From: Candidatus Izemoplasma sp.
GTDB taxonomy: Bacteria; Bacillota_I; Bacilli_A; Izemoplasmatales; Izemoplasmataceae
Direction: 5' to 3'
NCBI GenBank assembly: GCA_029939615.1
Contig: JAOZSP010000033.1
Location: forward strand, 1-11,185
Length of the DNA stretch: 11,185 bases
The stretch's first letter is position 1. Each line of letters begins with the position of its first letter. The position numbers and the translations under genes are program-made. This document shows positions 1 through 5,827 of the stretch, piece after piece. The notes beneath the pieces are model-generated. The model worked only from the letters and a program-made list of their open reading frames with translations. It was not told the DNA's origin and did no database searches.

Positions 1-124
1 TGCGGTAGCTTCTTACTTCATCATTAGGGTTCCTTATAATACAAGGCATCCACACAAATCAAGTCTTAGCTCCTATTAAAATAAGTTGGGGTCGCATTGA
101 GGGTGATTTCCAATCATCTAGGAT
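1..124 (-). ncRNA. Putative structured non-coding RNA or long 5' leader, cut by window edge
   Basis: This stretch lies just downstream of a near-consensus minus-strand promoter, so it should be transcribed leftward from about position 124 and off the window. No well-placed ribosome binding site and start codon is seen. It contains short hairpins, one with CCUUGU and AUAAGG arms around an AUU loop (about 31-46) and one with UGAUU and AAUCA arms around GGA (about 101-115), and it is less AT-rich than its surroundings. A stand-alone RNA such as 6S RNA, or a riboswitch or T-box leader of the next gene, would fit. I could not match it to any family from memory. A short open frame from an ATG at 49 runs to the edge but lacks a good ribosome binding site. 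The boundaries are inferred from the promoter. Confidence 0.4.
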
Positions 125-130
125 AATTTA

Positions 131-159
131 ATTATATATTTTTTTATTATTAAAGTCAA
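131..159 (-). promoter_or_regulatory. Strong sigma-A-type promoter firing toward the left edge
   Basis: On the minus strand, TTGACT (154-159) and TATAAT (131-136) are separated by exactly 17 bases. This is one mismatch from the housekeeping consensus. The predicted transcription start is near 124. It sits between the terminator of the upstream gene and the putative RNA, so it starts an independent transcript. Confidence 0.8.
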
Positions 160-173
160 CTTAATTAGCTATT

Positions 174-204
174 AAAAAGAGAGAACTAAGTATTCTCTCT
201 CTAT
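174..204 (-). terminator. Rho-independent terminator after the O-antigen ligase-like gene
   Basis: The minus strand reads AGAGAGAA, a seven-base loop, then TTCTCTCT followed by a short T run. The 8-bp perfect stem begins a few bases after the TAA stop of the gene ending at 209, and it separates that gene from the next promoter. Confidence 0.8.
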
Positions 205-208
205 TTGT

Positions 209-1513
209 TTATCCTTTTGATGTAGCCGTTTCGTTAACTTCAACGATTGCTAAAACTAAGAATACGAAGACCATATAAGTCGTATAGAAATACATCGGTT
301 GAAGCATCCCATTTACGAATGCAGTTACATAAATTAAGATCAAAGCAAACCACTTAAATGTCGATTTACTTAACATAATAAGTTTAGTTTTTCGGAAGAA
401 TAAATATCCGAATCCTAACAACCCGACTATACCAAGTGAACTCGCTTGTGCTATTGTATTATGATAATTAAGTGCCCCTGTTTCAGATAAGTGTATACGT
501 GAAGAATATAAGCCCCCGCTACCGAAAATCGGGTGTAATTTTAACTGATCTAAAGCAATTATCAAAATTGATAAGCGGTCATCGAAATAGGTTAAATCTC
601 TTGACTGAAATGCTGAAATATAATCAGTAATTAACGAATAGTTAGTTTCAGCGTAATATACTCCAATTGTTAGTATTAATAGAAGTAATAACCCCTCTAT
701 AATTAGCCATATACGTCGTTTTTCAATAATTAGAATTACTGGTATCAGTATAACTACAAATACGCCTATTGTCAGAATTGATGATCTTGAAAGTGTAAGC
801 ATTATTCCTAGTATTGTTATTAAAGCAAAAATCATATACGGTAGTTTTATTTTTGCTTTACTTACTAAGTAACCTATTAATGGTATTGCAATTAAATTAG
901 CGTATATTATTATATTTAGGTTTTCCCATCCTAGATTAATTCTTCTTTGTTGAATCATTACAATCGCTAAATCTCCTGATTGGTAGATAAAATACAACAT
1001 TTCTAATGTAACTAATACTGAAATATACATTAGTAGTTTTGCGACATTTGCGTAGTTTTTCTCATCTTTATCTAGTGTATTAATAAAATAGAAATATAGC
1101 CCAATTACTACGAATATTTGTGAGAAACCAGCAAAAGTTGTAAATAAGTCTGGACTATTAATATGAGTGATTATTGATACTGCAGTTAAGATTAGTAATG
1201 GTAGTGATAAATATCCTTTTTTTGTTATTTTATGATTAATAATTATATCTAAAACTATTAATGATGCAAAGATAATAAAATAAGTTGTTGTAACTGAAAC
1301 ATTATCTCTTAAATCACTAAAACTCATTTGAATAAAAAAGGGAATTGGGATAATGTAAAAAATACTTTTTTTAGCAATGATACACAAGACACCAATACCG
1401 ACTAATAGCGGTAATAGGTATTCTTGAATATGCCCTGTATAACTAAAGAAAGTAAGTGTTAATAAGACTATTAGATAAATATCGTATGAGATGTTATTAA
1501 GTAAATTTTTCAT
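209..1513 (-). CDS. O-antigen ligase/polymerase-like (Wzy_C family) polytopic membrane protein
   Basis: This is a 434-residue, very hydrophobic protein with roughly ten to twelve predicted membrane helices. Three motifs point to the O-antigen ligase / Wzy polymerase superfamily: TLSRSS near residues 240-245; a large outer loop with DDRLSI (about 311-316) followed by HPIFGSGGL; and YHNTIAQ (about 350-356) with a conserved-type His before a Gly-rich helix. Such proteins transfer or polymerise undecaprenyl-linked glycans on the outer membrane face. In an organism of this type the product would be a capsule, exopolysaccharide or wall-linked glycan rather than LPS; the substrate cannot be read from the sequence. 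The start is the ATG at 1513, because the upstream in-frame GTG at 1522 lies inside the ribosome binding site AAGGTGAT. It is monocistronic, with its own promoter and terminator. No glycosyltransferase genes flank it. Confidence 0.75.
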   Translation of the reverse strand: MKNLLNNISYDIYLIVLLTLTFFSYTGHIQEYLLPLLVGIGVLCIIAKKSIFYIIPIPFFIQMSFSDLRDNVSVTTTYFIIFASLIVLDIIINHKITKKGYLSLPLLILTAVSIITHINSPDLFTTFAGFSQIFVVIGLYFYFINTLDKDEKNYANVAKLLMYISVLVTLEMLYFIYQSGDLAIVMIQQRRINLGWENLNIIIYANLIAIPLIGYLVSKAKIKLPYMIFALITILGIMLTLSRSSILTIGVFVVILIPVILIIEKRRIWLIIEGLLLLLILTIGVYYAETNYSLITDYISAFQSRDLTYFDDRLSILIIALDQLKLHPIFGSGGLYSSRIHLSETGALNYHNTIAQASSLGIVGLLGFGYLFFRKTKLIMLSKSTFKWFALILIYVTAFVNGMLQPMYFYTTYMVFVFLVLAIVEVNETATSKG

Positions 1514-1530
1514 CCAAATCACCTTTATAA

Positions 1531-1539
1531 ATTATATCA
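1531..1539 (-). promoter_or_regulatory. Extended -10 promoter for the O-antigen ligase-like gene
   Basis: TGATATAAT on the minus strand is an exact TGn extended -10 element, about 18 bases before the ATG at 1513, so the leader is very short. The -35 region is only a T-rich stretch that merges with the tail of the rplT terminator. Confidence 0.55.
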
Positions 1540-1552
1540 TAAATATAGACAT

Positions 1553-1574
1553 AAAAAAAGCAGTTATACTGCTT
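1553..1574 (-). terminator. Rho-independent terminator of the infC-rpmI-rplT operon
   Basis: Minus-strand AAGCAGT, loop ATA, ACTGCTT, then a run of T. The hairpin is a perfect 7-bp stem whose first bases overlap the TAA stop of rplT, so the operon ends immediately after L20. Confidence 0.85.
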
Positions 1575-2142
1575 ATTTTAATAACTCAATTAGTTCTGCT
1601 TTTTTAAGATTACTGTATCCAGCAAGCTCTTTTTCTTTAGCTAAAGCTTTTAATTCAGCAACAGTTAATTTAGTTAAATCGGTAGTTTCAACAACAACTT
1701 CTTTCACTACTTCAACAACTTTTTCTTCTACTATTTTTTTAGCTACTGGAGCTTTTTTAGGTGCAGGTGCAGGTACTACAACTTCACCAGCTAATCCTTT
1801 TTTAGCGATTTCACATATTGCAGCAAATCCAGAAGGATCTGTAATTGCGATATCTGCTAACATTTTACGGTTAACTTCAACTCCTGCTAATGTTAAACCA
1901 TTAATAAATTTTGAATATGATAATCCATTAATTCTACATGCAGCGTTAATTCTTGTAATCCATAATTTACGAAAATCTCTTTTTCTTCTTCTACGATCAC
2001 GATAAGCATAAGATAATGATTTCATTACTTGCTCATTAGCTGTTTTATATAATAAATGTTTACTTCCGAAATAACCTTTTGCTTGTTTTAATACTTTTTT
2101 ACGTCTTTTTCTAGCGACATTTCCGCCTTTTACTCTTGGCAT
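1573..2142 (-). CDS. rplT: 50S ribosomal protein L20 (bL20) with a C-terminal SAP/Rho-N-like extension
   Basis: Residues 1-117 are a typical bL20: PRVKGG at the start, the basic R/K-rich helix with YRDRRRRKRDFRKLWI (47-62), the C-terminal domain with INAACR and SYSKFI, and GVEVNRK (87-93). bL20 binds 23S rRNA early in large-subunit assembly and in Firmicutes also represses its own operon through the leader RNA. The family is usually about 117-120 residues, but this one is 189. Residues 118-152 form an Ala/Pro/Lys/Val/Glu-rich linker. Residues 155-189 (DLTKLTVAELKALAKEKEL, then GYSNLKKAELIELL) match the two-helix pattern of SAP, HeH and Rho-N nucleic-acid-binding modules. The ribosome binding site GGAGGAATTAATA precedes the ATG, and rpmI ends 18 bases upstream. 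The core call is certain. The extension's fold is inferred from pattern only. Confidence 0.97.
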   Translation of the reverse strand: MPRVKGGNVARKRRKKVLKQAKGYFGSKHLLYKTANEQVMKSLSYAYRDRRRRKRDFRKLWITRINAACRINGLSYSKFINGLTLAGVEVNRKMLADIAITDPSGFAAICEIAKKGLAGEVVVPAPAPKKAPVAKKIVEEKVVEVVKEVVVETTDLTKLTVAELKALAKEKELAGYSNLKKAELIELLK

Positions 2143-2160
2143 TATTAATTCCTCCTATAT

Positions 2161-2361
2161 TTACTTCACGTTTGAAATTTGATGTTTTATTCTTTTCATA
2201 TCACTAGCACTAACAAAGTTTGCGTTTCTGTGATGTCTTTTTGAATTTTTATTTTTTGAACTTAGTAAATGTCCTCTATTTGCGTGAGAAACTTTTACTT
2301 TTCCAGATGCAGTTCTTTTTACTCTTTTTTTGGTACCAGAATGAGTTCTCATTTTTGGCAT
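2161..2361 (-). CDS. rpmI: 50S ribosomal protein L35 (bL35)
   Basis: This 66-residue, highly basic protein begins MPKMRTHSGTKKRVKRT and contains the typical RGHLLSSKNKNSKRH stretch. Both are hallmarks of bL35, a small 50S subunit protein that lies near 23S rRNA. The start is the ATG at 2361, preceded by AAGGAGTG with good spacing. The in-frame GTG nine bases upstream overlaps that ribosome binding site and would add the non-homologous residues MKT. It sits 22 bases after infC and 18 before rplT, the standard infC-rpmI-rplT order, and is expected to be co-regulated by L20 through the infC leader. Confidence 0.97.
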   Translation of the reverse strand: MPKMRTHSGTKKRVKRTASGKVKVSHANRGHLLSSKNKNSKRHHRNANFVSASDMKRIKHQISNVK

Positions 2362-2383
2362 AGTTTTCACTCCTTATTTTTTA

Positions 2384-2923
2384 TCATTTTTTTGGCGTTA
2401 TTGTCATGAACATATTACGACCATCTAATTTTGCTCTACTTTCAATTGATGCTAAATCTTCACATTTTTCAGCAAATTTTTTCATTACTTCGCGTCCTTG
2501 ATTAGTATACGCCATCTCACGCCCTCTAAAACGGATTGAGATTTTTAACTTGTCACCTTTTTCTAAGAATTTACGACCGTTACGTAGTTTCGTCTCGAAG
2601 TCATGAATGTCAATCTTTGGTGAAAGTCTGATTTCCTTTAATGAAACGACTTTTTGATGTTTTCTAGCTTCACGTTGTTTCCTTTGTTGTTCGTATTTGA
2701 ATTTATTGTAATCCATGAATTTAGCTACAGGTGGTTTTGCGGTTGGAGCTACTAGTACTAAATCTAAATTTTTATCATAAGCTAGATTTAGAGCTTTATA
2801 TGTGCTCATAACACCAAGTTGTTCACCAGTATCTGTGATTACCATAACTTCTCTACTACGAATTCCTTTGTTTACTAAACCTTCATCTTTTCGTTTCGCA
2901 GGTACTTGACTGTATTTGTTTAT
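2384..2923 (-). CDS. infC: Translation initiation factor IF-3, apparent AUA start codon
   Basis: The 179-residue product has the complete IF-3 architecture. The N-terminal domain holds NKGIRSREV, GEQLGV and LVLVAPTAKPPVAKFMDY. A basic linker follows (YEQQRKQREARKHQKVV), then the C-terminal domain with KEIRLSPKID, HDFETKLRNGRKFLEKGDK and a final DGRNMFMTITPKK. IF-3 binds the 30S subunit, blocks premature 50S joining and rejects non-canonical start codons. The only well-placed ribosome binding site, GGGAGG (2931-2936), is seven bases before an ATA codon, giving a start of (M)NKYSQV that aligns with where other IF-3 proteins begin. The in-frame ATG at 2983 lies inside the leader terminator hairpin and would add 20 unrelated residues, so I reject it. 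A rare start (AUU in E. coli infC) lets IF-3 repress its own translation, and AUA would serve the same logic. It is the first gene of the operon. Confidence 0.93.
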   Translation of the reverse strand: MNKYSQVPAKRKDEGLVNKGIRSREVMVITDTGEQLGVMSTYKALNLAYDKNLDLVLVAPTAKPPVAKFMDYNKFKYEQQRKQREARKHQKVVSLKEIRLSPKIDIHDFETKLRNGRKFLEKGDKLKISIRFRGREMAYTNQGREVMKKFAEKCEDLASIESRAKLDGRNMFMTITPKK

Positions 2924-2936
2924 AGTTACACCTCCC
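2921..2936 (-). promoter_or_regulatory. infC ribosome binding site and non-canonical AUA start
   Basis: GGGAGG, seven bases, then ATA on the minus strand. No ATG, GTG or TTG lies at a workable distance in frame. The codon after ATA is AAC, matching the INK/MNK-type start common among IF-3 proteins. Confidence 0.75.
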
Positions 2937-3088
2937 GATATAATTTTTTTTGTGTGGAAAGCATATAAAAAGTGTGCGTACATAATGTACCCACACTAAA
3001 ATTTTTATTTTAGTTTTGTAGCTTCTACCTATTGATATGTTCAATCAGGTGAGAGTGGGTACTCTTCTTTCCACGAATGATTATTGCA
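2937..3088 (-). promoter_or_regulatory. L20-type autoregulatory leader of the infC-rpmI-rplT operon
   Basis: This is a 5' leader of about 150 nt with two mutually exclusive folds. GUACCCAC (3055-3062) is exactly complementary to GUGGGUAC (2987-2994), which is also the left arm of the terminator hairpin. An outer pairing of GUGGAAAG (3067-3074) with CUUUCCAC (2954-2961) encloses the whole element. Two small hairpins lie between, one with arms CCUgAUUGA and UCAAUAGG (about 3026-3048) and one GUAG-AAG-CUAC. This matches the known logic of the Firmicutes L20 leader (Rfam L20_leader), in which excess L20 binds the leader and favours premature termination. The pairings are read directly from the sequence; family membership is inferred from position and layout. 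Confidence 0.85.
2966..2997 (-). terminator. Regulated intrinsic terminator in the infC leader
   Basis: The stem has arms AGTGTG and CACACT, an inner GTACA/TGTAC pairing with one G-G mismatch and a TTA loop, followed by a T run. Its left arm is shared with the antiterminator pairing. This is the likely attenuation site for the ribosomal protein operon, and it would also stop read-through from glmU. Confidence 0.8.
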
Positions 3089-3094
3089 AAGATA

Positions 3095-3122
3095 ATTATA
3101 ACAAACTATCCAATATTGTCAA
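3095..3122 (-). promoter_or_regulatory. Strong promoter of the infC-rpmI-rplT operon
   Basis: The -35 TTGACA (3117-3122) and -10 TATAAT (3095-3100) are both perfect consensus, separated by 16 bases, and a TGT precedes the -10 (extended -10). The -35 begins four bases after the glmU stop, so the promoter fills the gap between the operons. The transcription start should be near 3088. Confidence 0.88.
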
Positions 3123-3125
3123 TAC

Positions 3126-4502
3126 TTATTTATCATCTTTTGGAGTTATAAAGTTTTTAGCGTAATCTTCTTTGTTTATTTGGCGGTTTCTAGCAATCGC
3201 TAAAGCACCCTTAGGAACATCTTTAGTCACTGTACTACCAGCTGCGATAAACACGCGATCACCTACTGATACGGGTGCGATTAAGTTTGTATTACATCCG
3301 ATGAAAACATCATCACCAATAATTGTTTGATGTTTTTTAATACCATCATAGTTTACGGTAATACTACCGCATCCAAAGTTAACATTTTTACCAGTAATTG
3401 TATCTCCAATATACGCTAAATGAGAAGCTTTTGTTCCTTCTCCAATAATTGATTTCTTAATTTCAACAAAGTTACCAATACGGTTTCTTTCTCCTATTAC
3501 TGCGCCTTGACGTAGATGAGCAAATGGACCAACTGTAGCATCTGATTTTATTTCACTATCAAATATTAAGCTATGTTGAACGCGAACATTATTGTGGATA
3601 ACTGATGAATGAATTTCTGTATTTGGTCCAATTTTACTACCACTTTTTATAACACTATCTCCTGTTATATAAGTATTAGGATAAATAATTACATTACTTT
3701 CAATTGAAACATTATATCCAATAGTTACTGTTGAAGGAGTAATAATACTAACACCATTTAACATGTGTTGACGATTAATTACATTACGCAAATAATGCTC
3801 TGCAATGCTTATTGAGTATAAATCATTAACACCCATTACTTTTGCGTTATCCCATAACTCAAAAGTATCTACTCTATAATCTGGTTTCATTATCTCAACA
3901 ATATCAGTTAAATAATATTCTTGTTTTTTCTCATTTAATTTAATTTTATCAATTACTTTAAACAAGATAGCGTTATTAATAACATATATCCCTGTATTAA
4001 CTTCATTAATACGTTTTTGTTCAAATGTACAATCATTGTGTTCCACGATTGATTCTATATTCCCGTGTTCATTTCTAATTATTCTTCCGTAACCTTTTGG
4101 TTGTGCAAATTTTGTAGTAAGAATCGTTAAATCATTATCTTTATCCTTGTGATAATTCATTACTTTATTAATTACTTTATCATCAACTAAAGGCATATCA
4201 CCAAGCATGATAATTGTAGTACCTCGTTTTTTTGCCATAATATCACGAGTTACCATTAGGGCATGTCCTGTCCCTTTTTGAACACTCTGAACAGCGTAAT
4301 TAACTGAGTCCCCAATAATATCCATTAAGATTTCTTTTTGATATCCAACAACAATTGTTGTTTCATCAATAATACTTTTTTCAATGTTCTCATAAATATA
4401 CTTAATCATCGGTTTTTTTAGAATCGGAAATGCACATTTTGGTAATTCTGTTCTCATTCTTGTACCTTTACCTGCAGCTAAAACTATCGCAAAATTTTTC
4501 AT
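3126..4502 (-). CDS. glmU: Bifunctional UDP-GlcNAc pyrophosphorylase / GlcN-1-P acetyltransferase
   Basis: This 458-residue protein has the full GlmU layout. The N-terminal uridyltransferase (about 1-225) carries LAAGKGTRM (8-16), QKGTGHA (75-81), GDMPL (101-105) and GYGRI (137-141). The C-terminal left-handed beta-helix acetyltransferase (about 250-445) is built of hexapeptide repeats and has the catalytic His361 in HLAYIGD, plus NYDG (384-387) and GAGST-like IAAGSTV. It acetylates glucosamine-1-phosphate and then couples it to UTP, giving UDP-GlcNAc in the cytoplasm. The usual PKVLH-like segment after the P-loop reads PKCAFPI, a mild departure. It is the last gene of glmS-glmM-glmU: glmM's TAA abuts its ATG, and its ribosome binding site AAGGAGG lies inside the glmM coding end, so translation is probably coupled. 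No terminator is seen after its stop before the infC promoter. Confidence 0.97.
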   Translation of the reverse strand: MKNFAIVLAAGKGTRMRTELPKCAFPILKKPMIKYIYENIEKSIIDETTIVVGYQKEILMDIIGDSVNYAVQSVQKGTGHALMVTRDIMAKKRGTTIIMLGDMPLVDDKVINKVMNYHKDKDNDLTILTTKFAQPKGYGRIIRNEHGNIESIVEHNDCTFEQKRINEVNTGIYVINNAILFKVIDKIKLNEKKQEYYLTDIVEIMKPDYRVDTFELWDNAKVMGVNDLYSISIAEHYLRNVINRQHMLNGVSIITPSTVTIGYNVSIESNVIIYPNTYITGDSVIKSGSKIGPNTEIHSSVIHNNVRVQHSLIFDSEIKSDATVGPFAHLRQGAVIGERNRIGNFVEIKKSIIGEGTKASHLAYIGDTITGKNVNFGCGSITVNYDGIKKHQTIIGDDVFIGCNTNLIAPVSVGDRVFIAAGSTVTKDVPKGALAIARNRQINKEDYAKNFITPKDDK

Positions 4503-5813
4503 TTATACTTCCTCCTTGACTAAGTTTATTATCCCTACAATTTTTTTCATATACATATCTAAATCACTTTGTTTTTCACAACTCAAAGTTACTCTCACTA
4601 GAGGTTCTGTACCACTTGCTCTAACTAAGACTTTTCCATTATCTTTTAGTATTCCTTTAACTTCTTCTATTTCTTTAATTACACGTTTATCGTTGATAAT
4701 CTCTTTATTAAATGTTCTTATATTAACCATTTCTTGAGGCCACATATGAATATCCTTTGTCAATTCTTTTAAAGATTTTTGTGTGTTTCCTAAAATCTTT
4801 AGTAAATACAAGCTAACCAGTAATCCGTCCCCAGTATTTATATAATCTCTTAAGATAATATGTCCACTATTTTCTCCACCTATTGAATAGCCATTCTTAT
4901 TCAATTCCTCTAAAACATATTTATCTCCAACACCAGTTAGAACTACTTTAATTCCTTTTCTATCAAAAGCTTTTATGATCCCTAAATTGCTCATACTTGT
5001 TAAGACAACAGTGTCTTTTTTTAATAAACCTAGTTCTTTTAAATAACAAGCTATAATATAAACTTGTTTATCCCCATCAATTACTTCTAAATCATGATCA
5101 ACCACTAAAACGCGATCTCCATCTCCATCATAACTAAATCCAATATCCAAATTCTTTTCTTTAACTAATTTTTTTATACTTTCTAAATGGGTACTACCTA
5201 CACCATTATTTATATTTTTTCCATCAGGTTGAGCACCTACTTGGTAAAATGTCTCTACCATTTCTCTGAAAACGCCTAGACTTATTAAGTAATTTGCGCC
5301 GTTAGCACTATCAATACCTACTTTTAACTCAGTATTAAATAAGTCCATGCTTTCTAGAAGATCTAGATATAGATCTAACACATCTTCTCCACTAAATACT
5401 TGTCCAAGTTTTTGAACTTTGTATTCTCCAGAATTATCGATGAAATCTTCAATTTTTAATTCTTCATCTATATTAAGTTTGTTTCCTTTATTAAACACTT
5501 TAATCCCATTATCCATAAAAGGATTATGAGATGCAGTAATCATAACTCCTGTAATATCTTTTTCTTTAGAATACAAACTGATTAACGGTGTACTTACAAC
5601 TCCTGCAATCATTACATCAATTCCTAAACTTTGTGCACCAGATACAACACTATACATCAATTCACTACTAGATTCCCTTGTGTCCATTCCAACAACTAAT
5701 CGTGAAGTGTTTAAAACTGTTTTCAGACTTTGTCCTACTTTAAATGCCATCCCATTAGTTAATTCTAATCCAAATCGTCCTCTTATACCATCTGTTCCAA
5801 AATATTTTGTCAT
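4503..5813 (-). CDS. glmM: Phosphoglucosamine mutase
   Basis: It converts glucosamine-6-phosphate to glucosamine-1-phosphate through a phosphoserine intermediate. The 436-residue protein has all four alpha-D-phosphohexomutase signatures: KYFGTDGIRG at the N-terminus; TASHNP with active-site Ser95 (93-98); the metal-binding DGDGDR (229-234); and GGENSGH (312-318) for sugar specificity with RASGTEPLVRV (398-408) for phosphate binding. The length is slightly below the usual 445-450. The start is the ATG at 5813, eight bases after a GGAGG. An in-frame ATG at 5828 contains that ribosome binding site, overlaps the glmS stop and would add non-homologous MEEKI. It lies 14 bases after glmS and directly abuts glmU, so the three are certainly co-transcribed. 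Phosphorylation of Ser95 is family knowledge, not visible here. Confidence 0.96.
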   Translation of the reverse strand: MTKYFGTDGIRGRFGLELTNGMAFKVGQSLKTVLNTSRLVVGMDTRESSSELMYSVVSGAQSLGIDVMIAGVVSTPLISLYSKEKDITGVMITASHNPFMDNGIKVFNKGNKLNIDEELKIEDFIDNSGEYKVQKLGQVFSGEDVLDLYLDLLESMDLFNTELKVGIDSANGANYLISLGVFREMVETFYQVGAQPDGKNINNGVGSTHLESIKKLVKEKNLDIGFSYDGDGDRVLVVDHDLEVIDGDKQVYIIACYLKELGLLKKDTVVLTSMSNLGIIKAFDRKGIKVVLTGVGDKYVLEELNKNGYSIGGENSGHIILRDYINTGDGLLVSLYLLKILGNTQKSLKELTKDIHMWPQEMVNIRTFNKEIINDKRVIKEIEEVKGILKDNGKVLVRASGTEPLVRVTLSCEKQSDLDMYMKKIVGIINLVKEEV

Positions 5814-5827
5814 TATTTTTTCCTCCA

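Noticed and set aside
1..49. Possible start of a protein gene (ATG at 49, MPCIIRNPNDEV...)
   Set aside because: It is open to the edge, but there is no ribosome binding site at a workable distance and a stop lies four codons upstream. The region looks more like structured RNA. More flanking sequence would decide.
2924..2983. Longer infC start at the ATG at 2983
   Set aside because: That ATG lies inside the attenuator hairpin, has no ribosome binding site, and adds 20 residues unlike any IF-3 N-terminus I know.
4516..4737. Plus-strand open frame of 73 codons inside glmM
   Set aside because: It is antisense to a certain gene, has no ribosome binding site, and its Ile/Leu/Ser-rich content is the mirror of the glmM codons.
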